Source: Dehalococcoidia bacterium (GTDB lineage: Bacteria > Chloroflexota > Dehalococcoidia > Lucifugimonadales > UBA3495). From it: a stretch of DNA of 40,882 nucleotides. Below the pieces are notes generated by a model. It had not been told where the DNA came from, did not search any database, and saw only the letters and a list, made by a program, of their open reading frames with translations. Made by a program: the position numbers and the translations under genes. The stretch is taken from the NCBI GenBank assembly GCA_022450395.1, contig JAKUQE010000028.1, positions 1-40,882 on the forward strand, read 5' to 3'. The first letter of the stretch is position 1; each line of letters opens with the position of its first letter. Below are positions 8,684-16,981 of this stretch, in pieces.

Positions 8684-8790
8684 ATCACCCCCACTCGAAC
8701 TCTCCACCATAAAAGGGGAGAGAACAAATCCCTTCTTCCTCGACGGGGGAAGGTTAGAGCCTGCCCTGAGCGCAGCCGAAGGGATGGGAG
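8684..8790 (+). repeat. repeat-derived intergenic stretch
   Basis: The gap between the SDR and FAH genes contains ATCACCCCCACTCG, CTCTCC with a downstream GGGGAGAG, and CTTCC with GGGGGAAG. This is the same C-rich/G-rich hairpin style as the elements at 1464 and 10773, but degraded. No gene is seen here. Confidence 0.35.
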
Positions 8791-8847
8791 TGCGCCACAC
8801 CTACCAAGCTCGACGTGTACCGGACTAATGGGTCCTAGGACGGGCGT

Positions 8848-9603
8848 CTACGCTTCAAGCTTAACGGGGTTGCTGAGCACCCCGATCCCCTCAATCTCGA
8901 TCTCGCAAATGTCACCGTCTTTCATCTCTCCCGGCGTGCCCGGCGTTCCGGTGTAGATCATGTCGCCGGCTTCCAGGGTGACGTACTCCGAGCAGAAAGA
9001 CACCAGGGTCGGTATGTCGAATATCAGGTATTTGGTGCTTTCGCTCTGCACCTCTTGACCGTTTATCCGGCCGGTCACTCGAATGTTGTGGGGATCCAAG
9101 TCGGTCTCTATCCACGGACCGGCGGGGGAAAAGGTATCCGAGGACTTGGCTCGCCACCAATTGCGGTCTTCCTCCTGCCAGTCGCGGGCGCTGACGTCGT
9201 TGCCGCAGGTGTAACCCAGAACGTGCTGCATGGCGTCCTCTTTGGAGACGTTGCGGCAACTGTCTTTCATGATCACAACCAGCTCGGCCTCAGCGTCCAG
9301 CTTATTCGTTCCTTTGGGCCGGATGATGGTGTCGCCCGGTCCGATGACCGAAGTGGGCGTTTTGTAGAAGACCATGGGCACGGGTGGACCCGGCCGGTCA
9401 TGGAGGTGGCTGGAGTAGTTAAGCCCGATGGCCAGAATCTTGCCGGGTACGCAGGGCGCCAACAGCTTGACGTCCGTCAAGGGATGAACATGGTCGATCA
9501 CTTCGTGGGGTTCGAAGGGGCTGGCGCTCAACTGTTTCACGTTGTCGCCGTCAATGATCCCATAGCTGATCTGGCCGTGGGCGAGATACCTGGCGATTCT
9601 CAT
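8848..9603 (-). CDS. fumarylacetoacetate hydrolase family protein
   Basis: The 251-residue product belongs to the FAH superfamily, which hydrolyses or decarboxylates 2-oxo acids in aromatic and sugar-acid breakdown using a divalent metal. Recognisable segments are the N-terminal cap (residues 1-45), GLNYSSHLHD (about 60-70), the metal-binding stretch LDAEAELVVIM, then YTCGNDVSARDWQ and the C-terminal EAGDMIYTGTPGTPG. The start ATG at 9603 follows CAGGAGAAACACAG, a good Shine-Dalgarno. It diverges from the second SDR across a 315-bp gap, and both may serve one catabolic route. Members of this family differ widely in substrate, so only the class is assigned. Confidence 0.88.
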   Translation of the reverse strand: MRIARYLAHGQISYGIIDGDNVKQLSASPFEPHEVIDHVHPLTDVKLLAPCVPGKILAIGLNYSSHLHDRPGPPVPMVFYKTPTSVIGPGDTIIRPKGTNKLDAEAELVVIMKDSCRNVSKEDAMQHVLGYTCGNDVSARDWQEEDRNWWRAKSSDTFSPAGPWIETDLDPHNIRVTGRINGQEVQSESTKYLIFDIPTLVSFCSEYVTLEAGDMIYTGTPGTPGEMKDGDICEIEIEGIGVLSNPVKLEA

Positions 9604-9918
9604 CTGTGTTTCTCCTGATTATTGGAGTTGGACGGTTTATCCGGCCTCAACCGGGCGCGCCGGACGCAGGATCAACGGCGTGGGCTCAACGATTATCTCC
9701 GTCTACACCAGCCTTTGCAACCATTTCAAAAACGAACCTTAATATCACCGATACGCCTCCATGCCTCGGACGGAATCGGACTGGGGATACGCACGGTTAG
9801 CCCTCGATTGACTGGGTTTGCGTGCTCGGCTACACTTCCAGCCATCGTAAGGACCTTAACGGCAGACCGGATCGGTCTATCAACCCGATATTTGCGTAAA
9901 AGAGGTGACTCCAACGAT

Positions 9919-10713
9919 ATGAGTATTCCAGAATTTGACGTAGCCGGACAAAAGGTATTGTTGGTTGGAGCAGGCCGGGGAATCGGCAAGGGCATCGCGA
10001 TGGTGTTCGCCGAAGCGGGCGCCGATGTAGCCATCACCGGATTGACCGAGACCGGTGTGAATCAGGTAGCCAAGGAAGTCCGGGCTTTGGGACGCACCGC
10101 GCTCCCGTTGGCGGGTGACGCCACCAAGACGGCCGACATGGACCGGATAACCGAGCAAGTGCTGGGGGAGTTCGGCCATATCGACACATTGATCAATTGC
10201 GTCGGCGACTCCATACACAAGCCCGTGGTGAAACTTCCCGGTGGCGACATCGAAGGGATGACCGAAGAAGATTGGCATCACGTGATTGACATAAACCTAA
10301 CCGAGGCCTTTCAAGGATGCCGGGCCGTTGGCCCCCACCTGTTGGAGCGCCGCCAAGGTTGCGTGATCAACATCTCTGGTTGGGCGTCCTTCCGGGGCCG
10401 CCCCGAGTACTCGGCCTACGACGCTGCCAAAGCCGGTCTGATGCGCTTCACCGAATGCTTGGCCCAGGAATGGGCGCCATATGGTGTTCGGGTCAACACG
10501 GTTGCGCCTGGGTCGTTCCCAGACCCAGACCAAATGTCCGCCGAGGCCTATCAGACCCGCCAGGACACTGCCGCGAAGCAGATCCCCTTGGGCCGGACTG
10601 GAAAGCTTAAAGAACCGGGTTATCTTTCGGTGTTCCTGGCCTCCCCGGCGGCGGCCTACATCACCGGGCAGACATGGGCGGTGGACGGCGGGATAAGTAT
10701 CAAGCACCCGTGA
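9919..10713 (+). CDS. short-chain dehydrogenase/reductase
   Basis: The 264-residue SDR has GAGRGIG near residue 18, an NCVGDS segment in place of the usual NNAG, and the catalytic YDAAK. The residue 13 before the tyrosine is Gly, with Ser one place earlier (NISGW), the same offset as in the other SDR of this window. The C-terminus (ITGQTWAVDGG) is the usual SDR ending. ATG at 9919 follows AGAGGTGA at 9901-9908. In-frame codons upstream to 9622 have no start signals and poor protein character, so they are excluded. The 9604-9918 gap should carry the divergent promoters for this gene and the FAH gene, but I could not identify them confidently. Confidence 0.85.
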   Translation: MSIPEFDVAGQKVLLVGAGRGIGKGIAMVFAEAGADVAITGLTETGVNQVAKEVRALGRTALPLAGDATKTADMDRITEQVLGEFGHIDTLINCVGDSIHKPVVKLPGGDIEGMTEEDWHHVIDINLTEAFQGCRAVGPHLLERRQGCVINISGWASFRGRPEYSAYDAAKAGLMRFTECLAQEWAPYGVRVNTVAPGSFPDPDQMSAEAYQTRQDTAAKQIPLGRTGKLKEPGYLSVFLASPAAAYITGQTWAVDGGISIKHP

Positions 10714-10760
10714 TTTTCCACGGATTGGTTCTTTTGGTTTAGCTATCGGAAATAAGACTT

Positions 10761-10824
10761 TCACCCCCGTCTCCTCTCCCCACGGGAGAGGGGCGGTTTC
10801 GATGGAATCGAAGCCAGGGTGAGG
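10761..10824 (+). repeat. REP-like double hairpin
   Basis: CCTCTCCC (10773-10780) pairs with GGGAGAGG (10784-10791) across three bases. It is followed by TTCGAT (10798-10803) pairing with ATCGAA (10807-10812). TCACCC at 10761-10766 and GGGTGA at 10817-10822 close the element, so it is a compact inverted repeat. It resembles the copy inside the AAA gene. Confidence 0.6.
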
Positions 10825-10899
10825 GCTCGCTGCTTAAGATCCCCGGACTGATTAATCCACACCGCGTCGTTTGAATCGCATACGTCCTCATTTATGACA

Positions 10900-10928
10900 T
10901 TGCGTTAAGAAATTAACTTTCATAGAAT
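10900..10928 (+). promoter_or_regulatory. promoter of the response regulator gene
   Basis: TTGCGT (10900-10905), a 17-bp spacer and TAGAAT (10923-10928) match a housekeeping promoter. The start point would be near 10935, about 68 bp before the ATG. Confidence 0.5.
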
Positions 10929-11002
10929 CCGATATAAGGCCCTTGAATACTAGGACAAGGAGCCGGATGTGGGAACGGAGAAGGGCGGTTCGAGGGGGAT
11001 TG

Positions 11003-11647
11003 ATGGTTAAAGTTCTTATCGTGGAAAACGAAGGTCTCTTTAGAGACATGCTAAAGATCTCTTTGGGTTCTATACCCAATATGGAGATCGTTGACGCGGT
11101 GTCCGACGGTCACGCAGCGATCCAAACCTCCAGCCAATTGCAACCCGATGTTGTATTGATGGACATAGAATTGGGCGGCGAACCCAACGGTATCGAGGCT
11201 GGGAGAACTATCAAATCAAACCATCCTGAGATGGGTATGATTCTTCTCTCCGCCCATAAGGAGCGGGAGTACGTCAGCATGATTGCTTCCGACGATCTCT
11301 CCGGGTGGTCTTACGTTTTGAAACAGTCGGTGACCGATGCCGGAGCTTTGGTTCGCGCGATCGAGGGAGCGGCTTGCGGATTGGTGGTGATGGACCAGGG
11401 AGTGGTCAATAGCATGAAGCCGCGTAGAGGCTCGGATACAGCCGGCCTCACTCCGCGCCAACAAGAAGTACTGTCGATGATGGCCAAGGGTTATAACAAC
11501 TCCTCCATCGCCGAAAATCTCGTATTGGGCACCAAGTCGGTTGAGAACTATATCAACGCCATCTACCAAGAACTCCACTTGGGCCACAACGGCAGCCTTC
11601 ACCCCAGGGTCCAGGCGGTCCTGACCTACATCCGGGACAGCGCTTAA
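11003..11647 (+). CDS. NarL/FixJ-type response regulator
   Basis: The 214-residue protein has an N-terminal receiver domain (residues 1-120) and a C-terminal LuxR-type helix-turn-helix (about 150-200, LTPRQQEVLSMMAKGY...SVENYINAIY). Asp54 (LMDIE) is the predicted phosphorylation site, Ser stands in the LLSA switch position and Lys in YVLKQS. The metal-binding acidic pair, usually DD, reads EN (residues 8-9) followed by a Glu, so Mg2+ binding may be altered. ATG at 11003 follows a GAGGGGG stretch, and the codons upstream to 10943 lie across the predicted leader and are not counted. No histidine kinase is adjacent, so its partner is unknown. Confidence 0.88.
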   Translation: MVKVLIVENEGLFRDMLKISLGSIPNMEIVDAVSDGHAAIQTSSQLQPDVVLMDIELGGEPNGIEAGRTIKSNHPEMGMILLSAHKEREYVSMIASDDLSGWSYVLKQSVTDAGALVRAIEGAACGLVVMDQGVVNSMKPRRGSDTAGLTPRQQEVLSMMAKGYNNSSIAENLVLGTKSVENYINAIYQELHLGHNGSLHPRVQAVLTYIRDSA

Positions 11648-11984
11648 GGGATTTTCCCGCAATGGGCGCTATCGGTCTTGTGACTTGTGGCTGGAGACTA
11701 GATCCTCCTGCCCCCTTTACGAAAAGGGGTAAGTTTCCCTGTGCGTCCCAGGCTGTCTTCTTGTCCTCTTCATAGATACTTCCCAGAACGCCTCTAGCTT
11801 GTATTGCGACTTCCTTCAGGGCTATCATTGGATAACTAGCCGTACCTGAAGGACGGCGGGGAGTTATGCGTTGGACTATCGTGGCGGCAAGGTTTTCAAC
11901 GGTGGGTCAGGCGATTCTGAACCGTCTGACTTGGTTACTTTCTCTTATTTCCGGTTAGCCGAAGCGGTAGGGTAAAACATCGTT
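11648..11984 (+). other. intergenic region with a small hairpin
   Basis: No gene is seen in these 337 bp. CCCCTTT (11712-11718) pairs with AAAGGGG (11723-11729) and may be another relic of the C-rich/G-rich repeat family or a terminator for the response regulator. The promoter for the ccm operon presumably lies in the last 60 bp, but no convincing -35/-10 pair was found. Confidence 0.4.
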
Positions 11985-12713
11985 GTGCCGGTGAACCCTG
12001 TTGGCGACGCTATCAAGTTAGAGGGATTGGAAAAGAGTTTCGGCGACTGGCCGGTGCTCTGGGACTTGGATCTGACCCTGGGATGGGGACAATTTCTCGT
12101 CATCTTCGGAGGCAACGGCGTGGGCAAGTCGACCTTGCTACGAATCCTGTCAACCCAGGCCAGGGCCGACGCGGGAAAGGCGCTGATTGCGGGTTACGAC
12201 CTGCGGCGCAACCCCCAAGCGGTACGGAGCCGGGTTGGCGTCGTTGCCCATCAAACCTTTCTGTATGACGATCTGACTGCCCTTGAAAACCTGGTCTACT
12301 ATGGACGCCTGTTCGGCCTCGATGACCCTGAAAAAAAGGCAGACGAGGCCCTTTCCAGGTTGGGGATGGACCGCCGGTCCGGCCAGCGTTTACGTAGCCT
12401 TTCCCATGGAATGCAGAAACGGGTAGCTATCGCCCGGGCTATCATGCATCGGCCTTCTATCCTGTTATTGGACGAGCCGGAGAGCGGGCTGGACCGTGGC
12501 TCGGTGGAGCTGCTCAGAGAACTCTTACAAGAGTGGGCCGCCTCTGGGCGCGCCGTGGTCATGACGACGCATGATACCGAATTGGGGTTCTCGTGGACCG
12601 GCCAACTGGGTCTGCTGGCCGAGGGGAAGCTCCATCTCCGTGGACCGGAAGGGTCCGGCGACTCTGCCGATTTTCGCCGGCGGGTAACCGTATCTCTGGG
12701 CGCCAGCCGATGA
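11985..12713 (+). CDS. ccmA: haem exporter ATP-binding protein CcmA
   Basis: The 242-residue ABC ATPase has Walker A GGNGVGKST (residues 42-50; the usual Pro is Gly), the signature LSHGMQKR, Walker B LLLDEPESGLD and an H-loop TTHD. Followed immediately by a CcmB-like membrane protein, CcmC, CcmD and CcmE, it is the ATPase of the CcmAB complex that works with CcmC to release haem-loaded CcmE in System I cytochrome c maturation. It sits on the inner face of the membrane. The start is GTG at 11985; a clear Shine-Dalgarno is lacking. Its TGA overlaps the ATG of ccmB by four bases, so translation is coupled. Confidence 0.9.
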   Translation: MPVNPVGDAIKLEGLEKSFGDWPVLWDLDLTLGWGQFLVIFGGNGVGKSTLLRILSTQARADAGKALIAGYDLRRNPQAVRSRVGVVAHQTFLYDDLTALENLVYYGRLFGLDDPEKKADEALSRLGMDRRSGQRLRSLSHGMQKRVAIARAIMHRPSILLLDEPESGLDRGSVELLRELLQEWAASGRAVVMTTHDTELGFSWTGQLGLLAEGKLHLRGPEGSGDSADFRRRVTVSLGASR

Positions 12714-13384
12714 TGCAGTTATTGAGGCCGGTCCTGATATTGGTAAGGAAGGATATCCTGCTGGAGTGGCGTTCCCGGGACCTGGTGGTGTCGATGTTGG
12801 TATTCAGCCTACTGATCGTAGTGGTGTTCAACTTCGCCCTAAACGTCACACCCCAGCAGGTTACCGTGCTGGCTCCGGGGATCATCTGGGTGACCTTTGC
12901 TTTCGCGGCAACATTGGCCATGAACCGTTCATTCGTTAGGGAGATGGAGCAGGGGGGGTTGGCGGGGTTGCTACTGTCCCCGGTAAGCCGTGACGCCATT
13001 TTCTTGGGGAAAGCCTTGGGCAGCTTTCTATTCATGCTGTTGGTTGAGGCCGCTTTGTTGCCGGTTTTCGGCGCTCTGCTCAATTTTCCAGTGTTGTCTT
13101 TTACCTTGGTGCTAACCATCGTGATGGCCACTTTGGGGTTTGCGCTGGTTGGCACTCTGTTCTCGGCTATCGCCGTTCAGACCAGATCGCGTGAGATCAT
13201 GCTCCCGGTTTTATTCTTCCCGGTGATCTTGCCGGTAATCATCGCCGCGGTTGAGGCGTCTTCGGCCTCGATTGGCTCCGAGCCGGGCGTTGGGTTGAAC
13301 CGATGGCTGCCTCTGCTAGCTATCTTCGACGCCTTATTCTTAGTAATATGTCCGTGGGTTTTCGCCGTAGTCGTAGAGGAATGA
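12710..13384 (+). CDS. ccmB: haem exporter membrane subunit CcmB
   Basis: This 224-residue integral membrane protein has about six hydrophobic segments, a CcmB-type N-terminus (LILVRKDILLEWRSRD) and a motif FVREMEQGGLAGLLLSPV near residue 75. It is the permease partner of CcmA. ATG at 12710, overlapping the ccmA stop as ATGA, is the natural start; codons upstream to 12593 lie inside ccmA in another frame. ccmC follows after 29 bp. Confidence 0.88.
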   Translation: MMQLLRPVLILVRKDILLEWRSRDLVVSMLVFSLLIVVVFNFALNVTPQQVTVLAPGIIWVTFAFAATLAMNRSFVREMEQGGLAGLLLSPVSRDAIFLGKALGSFLFMLLVEAALLPVFGALLNFPVLSFTLVLTIVMATLGFALVGTLFSAIAVQTRSREIMLPVLFFPVILPVIIAAVEASSASIGSEPGVGLNRWLPLLAIFDALFLVICPWVFAVVVEE

Positions 13385-13413
13385 CGCTGGAAGAAAAGAG
13401 GAGGTAGGACCGG

Positions 13414-14121
13414 TTGCTGGGGAATGGCGTCCGCCAAAATATCACGGGTTATCTGGTGGTGTTGAGCGGTTTGTTCATGCTGGCGGACCTGTACCTGATT
13501 TTTGTGGTGGCTCCCACGGATGCGGTGCTTGGCCATGTCCAGCGGGTATTCTACTTCCACGTGCCGATCGCCATCATGTCCTTCCTGGCGTTCTTCCTGG
13601 TTTTCCTAGCGAGCATCGCCTACGTGGTGCGGCGTGACGGGAAATGGGACCGGCTGGCTCACTCGTGCGCCGAAGTTGGCGTGGTGTTTGTTACCGTGGC
13701 GCTGCTGACCGGGATAATCTGGGGCAGGCCGCTGTGGAACACCTGGTGGACCTGGGAGCCCAGACTGACCACCACCCTCATCCTTTGGTTGATCTACGTT
13801 TCCTATCTGATGATCCGCTCTTACGCGTCTAACCAGCAACAAGCGGCCCGTTACTCGGCGGTAGTGGGAATCGTGGGGTTTGTCGATGTCCCGATAGTTT
13901 ACTATTCGGTGGTTTGGTGGCGTTCGATACACCCGTCTCCGGTGGTGGGTCCCTTCGCCCAGGCAAATGCCCTGGAGCCCATAATGCTGTGGATCCTACT
14001 GTTCTCAATGGTGACGTTCTTAATTCTCTTTACCTATCTGGTGGTGGAACGCACAGCCTTGAGGAACAGCGAGGACCGGCTCCTGGGAATACGGCTGGTG
14101 GCGCGACGGGCCGGGCGCTGA
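13414..14121 (+). CDS. ccmC: haem handling protein CcmC
   Basis: The 235-residue membrane protein carries the tryptophan-rich WWD domain (residues 103-118, WGRPLWNTWWTWEPRL) that binds haem on the outer face and passes it to CcmE. The two conserved axial histidines are H49 (YFHVP) and H173 (RSIHP). Six membrane segments are expected and visible. The start TTG at 13414 has AGAGGAGG ending eight bases upstream, which decides in its favour. It lies within the ccmABCDE operon. The shorter length and position fit CcmC rather than CcmF or CcsA. Confidence 0.92.
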   Translation: MLGNGVRQNITGYLVVLSGLFMLADLYLIFVVAPTDAVLGHVQRVFYFHVPIAIMSFLAFFLVFLASIAYVVRRDGKWDRLAHSCAEVGVVFVTVALLTGIIWGRPLWNTWWTWEPRLTTTLILWLIYVSYLMIRSYASNQQQAARYSAVVGIVGFVDVPIVYYSVVWWRSIHPSPVVGPFAQANALEPIMLWILLFSMVTFLILFTYLVVERTALRNSEDRLLGIRLVARRAGR

Positions 14122-14165
14122 TGCCAGTCTGAATTCTCTTCTCCTGACTTGAGGTGTTAAGCTAT

Positions 14166-14357
14166 ATGCATATCGTTCTGCTACAGGCCACGTTGCCGGC
14201 AGCTAATCTGCCCTTCCTATTTGCCGCGTTCACGGTGGCTTGGGTGGCCTTTTTCGCCTACGCGTTTTTCGTTAGCCGGCGCCAACAGGAGTTGCGTAAG
14301 GAGATCGCCGAATTGCGCCGGACGCTGGAGCAACAGGAACCGGAGGACGCTAGCTAG
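14166..14357 (+). CDS. ccmD: CcmD-like small membrane protein
   Basis: This 63-residue protein has one membrane helix (residues 15-40, FLFAAFTVAWVAFFAYAFF) followed by a charged amphipathic helix (RRQQELRKEIAELRRTL). That is the layout of CcmD, which stabilises the CcmABC-CcmE interaction. Its place between ccmC and ccmE supports the call, as CcmD sequences are poorly conserved. ATG at 14166 is nine bases after GAGGTG; a GTG at 14154 would overlap that site. Confidence 0.8.
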   Translation: MHIVLLQATLPAANLPFLFAAFTVAWVAFFAYAFFVSRRQQELRKEIAELRRTLEQQEPEDAS

Positions 14358-14377
14358 GTTTCCGGTATATAATTGGG

Positions 14378-14890
14378 ATGGCAGGGGATCGAGAGGGAGA
14401 TGATTTGGAACCGGACTGGCCGGATTGGACAGAAGTTGAAATCGAAGCAGAGCCGGAGAACCAGAGCCACCGGACCCGCTTCCTGATTCTCGCGGCGGTG
14501 GTTTCGTTGGCTCTTGGTTACATGATATACGCGGCTTTCCCTGGGAATGCCCTGTATTTCTTGACCGTGGGCGAGCTAATCAACAAAACAGATGTCCATG
14601 ACGGACGAACGCTCCGGGTGTCGGGCAAACTGGTGGCTGACTCTTTCCAGAGAGAGGGAAGGACAACGGTTTCCCACTTCCAACTTCGAGACGAGAACGG
14701 TGAGTCGGCCGGGGAGTATCTATCCGCGACATTTGTGGGGGTACTGCCCGACCTGTTCTTCAACCCACATTCCGAGGTTATCTTGGAAGGCAGCTACGGC
14801 GAGGACCAGATCTTTCAGACAGACGCCATCCTGGTGAAGTGCCCATCCAAGTACCAATCGCTTCAGGAAGAGACGCTGCTGTCTAGCTGA
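14378..14890 (+). CDS. ccmE: haem chaperone CcmE, CxxxY type
   Basis: The 170-residue protein has an acidic cytoplasmic N-terminus (1-32), one membrane anchor (about 34-54) and an OB-fold haem-carrier domain. In most CcmE proteins haem is bound covalently to a histidine in an HxxxY motif. Here the equivalent is C155-P-S-K-Y159, a CxxxY motif known from some sulfate reducers and archaea. It shuttles haem outside the cytoplasm from CcmABCD to the ligation machinery. ccmF, ccmG and ccmH are not in this window and must lie elsewhere. The ATG at 14378 is 20 bp after ccmD; a TATAAT just before it (14368-14373) is too close to serve this start. Confidence 0.88.
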   Translation: MAGDREGDDLEPDWPDWTEVEIEAEPENQSHRTRFLILAAVVSLALGYMIYAAFPGNALYFLTVGELINKTDVHDGRTLRVSGKLVADSFQREGRTTVSHFQLRDENGESAGEYLSATFVGVLPDLFFNPHSEVILEGSYGEDQIFQTDAILVKCPSKYQSLQEETLLSS

Positions 14891-15034
14891 CCGCCCAGAA
14901 TCGAAACGCGGTGATTATCCACGTCTATTGGGCAAGGCGACGAGAAACCTTCAGACTACCACGGAGCTGATAGACGTCTTTGCCGGCCTAACCCTTACTG
15001 CCCCGCGGCCGATATCCACAATCAGGGATCCGGC

Positions 15035-15301
15035 TTATTTCTTTTCCTGCTTGATGCGGTCCATGACCGAGTCGTGGAAGGCAGAAGGCGCTGACACCTT
15101 GGGGATCCGGGAAAGCAATCCGATGGTGGAAGCCAAAGTGTCGACGAAGGCACGGCAAGGGCCGCAATTGCTCAGGTGAGCCTGGATAACCGACCGCTTG
15201 GTTGGGGCGAGGTCCTCGTCCAAATAGTCCGACGAAAGCTTGCGGACCTCATTGCAGTCGGCGTCGCCTCGGTGAAATAGCTTGTTCAGTAGTCCAATCA
15301 C
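15035..15301 (-). CDS. zinc-binding anti-sigma factor
   Basis: The 88-residue protein has the ZAS motif HLSNCGPC (HxxxCxxC) preceded by a Cys at residue 16, as in cytoplasmic anti-sigma factors that bind zinc and respond to redox or other stress. An SDYLDEDL helix precedes the motif, and the C-terminal third is helical with no membrane segment. It is divergent from the ECF sigma gene at 15503, its likely target. The start is GTG at 15301, with a weak GGGGG site eight bases upstream. The 14891-15034 gap to ccmE, where the genes converge, shows no strong terminator. Confidence 0.8.
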   Translation of the reverse strand: MIGLLNKLFHRGDADCNEVRKLSSDYLDEDLAPTKRSVIQAHLSNCGPCRAFVDTLASTIGLLSRIPKVSAPSAFHDSVMDRIKQEKK

Positions 15302-15319
15302 TGTAACAACCCCCAGGGT

Positions 15320-15348
15320 ATTCTAATCTCATGTCCAACCGACAGCAA
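15320..15348 (-). promoter_or_regulatory. promoter of the anti-sigma gene
   Basis: Reading the minus strand, TTGCTG (15348-15343), a 17-bp spacer and TAGAAT (15325-15320) form a housekeeping-type promoter just before the GTG at 15301. Its -35 shares bases with the candidate ECF promoter on the other strand. Confidence 0.45.
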
Positions 15349-15371
15349 CCGTCCTCATTCCAAAGAGCGTC
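15345..15371 (+). promoter_or_regulatory. candidate ECF-type promoter of the sigma gene
   Basis: GCAACC (15345-15350), 17 bp, then CGTC (15368-15371) resembles the AAC/CGTC pattern of ECF sigma promoters and points at the sigma gene. If real, the sigma factor would drive its own synthesis. No experimental consensus for this sigma is known to me. Confidence 0.3.
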
Positions 15372-15502
15372 CGATAATTGTGATGGGTGGCGCTCCCCAG
15401 CGTCTTCGCCCAAGTAGCGAATCGGCGTTCTATAGACAAACTCATTACTTTAGATGCACAATGCAGGCTAAAGGTATATTTCCTTAATTAATTTGACAAC
15501 CA

Positions 15503-16018
15503 ATGGAATCTCAGACCACACAAACTTTCGAAGACATCGTAACCGAATACGGTGATTTCGTATTCAACCTCACCTATCGAATCCTGGGGAACCACGCCGA
15601 CGCCGAGGATGCCTTCTTAGCCGCTTACCGTAACTTTGAACGATTTCGCGGGGAATCACGGGTCAGCACATGGCTGTATCGCATCGCCACCAACGCTGCC
15701 TTGATGAAGCTGCGCAAAGAGCGGCCTAGGCGGAACATCACCCAAACAGGATATGAAGAGATAGATCTACCCAGCCCGGGCGAAGGTCCCGAGAAGCTGG
15801 CGCTGAACAGCGAGCTGAGGGGGCACCTTGAGCGGGGGTTGGACATGCTGCAGCCCAACCTGAAAACGGCAGTGGTGCTTCGGGACGTCCAGGGTCTGAG
15901 CAACGAAGAGGCATCTCAAATACTGGATATATCCGTCTCGTCGTTGAAGGCCCGGCTCCACCGGGGACGCATCTTCCTTCGGGAACACCTTCAAGAATAT
16001 CTAACCGCCAACCAGTAG
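15503..16018 (+). CDS. ECF-family RNA polymerase sigma factor
   Basis: The 171-residue protein has only regions sigma2 and sigma4. Sigma2 (about 8-85) includes [17 protein letters not shown] and the promoter-melting segment [17 protein letters not shown] linker follows (about 86-110), then sigma4 (about 115-165, [16 protein letters not shown]...[13 protein letters not shown]). Length and layout are those of a group 4 sigma. The ATG at 15503 lacks a strong Shine-Dalgarno. The neighbouring divergent ZAS protein is its probable anti-sigma. A bidirectional terminator follows. Confidence 0.9.
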   Translation: MESQTTQTFEDIVTEYGDFVFNLTYRILGNHADAEDAFLAAYRNFERFRGESRVSTWLYRIATNAALMKLRKERPRRNITQTGYEEIDLPSPGEGPEKLALNSELRGHLERGLDMLQPNLKTAVVLRDVQGLSNEEASQILDISVSSLKARLHRGRIFLREHLQEYLTANQ

Positions 16019-16061
16019 CACGGCCGGGCGGGCTGTCTTGCGGATAGAATCCTTCAAAACA

Positions 16062-16090
16062 AAAGCCCCCCGTTTTATGCGGGGGGCTTT
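16062..16090 (+). terminator. bidirectional intrinsic terminator
   Basis: AAAGCCCCCCG (16062-16072) pairs perfectly with CGGGGGGCTTT (16080-16090) over a 7-nt loop. T and A runs flank it, so it can end both the sigma gene and the convergent korAB transcript. Confidence 0.85.
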
Positions 16091-16114
16091 ACAGTTTCTG
16101 AGGCTGTGTTCAGG

Positions 16115-16981
16115 TCAGAATTCGAACGCGTCCATCAATTCCTGCACGGTCTTGGGATTCGCCCTTGCCCACATCTGCTCCACTTGGTGATCCATGGAAG
16201 GGCGGAAGGTGTCGTTGTAAAGCACTCCCACGGGAACGCCGCCTTGCTGGATCAATTGCTGGGCAGCGGCCTTGTCGCTGGTGTCGTGATCTTCCGGAAT
16301 CTCCCACAGTCCTGGCTCAATCCCCTTTTGTACGTTCCCTTTGAGCAGTTCGAAGGTATCGTTATAGGTGGTGCACGGAGATTGTACGTGTATTATGGAA
16401 AACCCCTTATGCTCCATCCCCTGGGTAATCAGCTTGGCCAGCGGCCTGACCTGTCCGGAAAACCCGGAAGCGATGAAGGAAACACCCAGGGTTAGATACA
16501 GCTCCAGGGGATTTAGTTGGGACTCGATCTTGCCGAAGGGGGTAGAACTGGTTATCTCACCGAGCTTGGTTGTTGGGGAACTCTGGCCTTTAGTAAGCCC
16601 GTATACTCCGTTGTCCATGATCACGGCGCAGATGTTCAGGTTACGGGCAGCCTGAGGTCCGATATGCTCGGCACCGATGCTCAGGAAGTCTCCATCGCCG
16701 GCCACAACCACCACGTTCAACTCGGGCCTGGCCATCTTTACGCCCAGGGAGATGGGCAAGGACCTGCCGTGAATACCGTGGAAGCCATAGGGCTGGCGGC
16801 CCTCTAAGAGATGAACCAGATTGCCAGAGCAACCGATGCCCGCGACCACCACGTTGTTTTCAATCGGAAGCCCCGTCTCTTCGAGACGGTCAATCATCGC
16901 CATTTCCAACGCCCTGCGGACCCCGAAGTCTCCGCAACCTGGGCACCACTTGAAATCGTACTCTTCGTTTTTCTTGCTCAT
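16115..16981 (-). CDS. korB: 2-oxoacid:ferredoxin oxidoreductase, beta subunit
   Basis: The 288-residue subunit binds thiamine diphosphate and an iron-sulfur cluster. C13 and C16 (CPGCG), C51 (GIGCSG) and a later Cys in SPCTTYN are the cluster ligands, and GDGD (95-98) begins the TPP-binding motif, which continues to IMDNGVYGLTKGQ. With the alpha-gamma subunit upstream it converts a 2-oxo acid plus CoA to acyl-CoA and reduced ferredoxin. 2-oxoglutarate is the usual substrate for this two-subunit layout, but the sequence alone does not fix it. Its ATG overlaps the korA stop as ATGA. Confidence 0.9.
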   Translation of the reverse strand: MSKKNEEYDFKWCPGCGDFGVRRALEMAMIDRLEETGLPIENNVVVAGIGCSGNLVHLLEGRQPYGFHGIHGRSLPISLGVKMARPELNVVVVAGDGDFLSIGAEHIGPQAARNLNICAVIMDNGVYGLTKGQSSPTTKLGEITSSTPFGKIESQLNPLELYLTLGVSFIASGFSGQVRPLAKLITQGMEHKGFSIIHVQSPCTTYNDTFELLKGNVQKGIEPGLWEIPEDHDTSDKAAAQQLIQQGGVPVGVLYNDTFRPSMDHQVEQMWARANPKTVQELMDAFEF

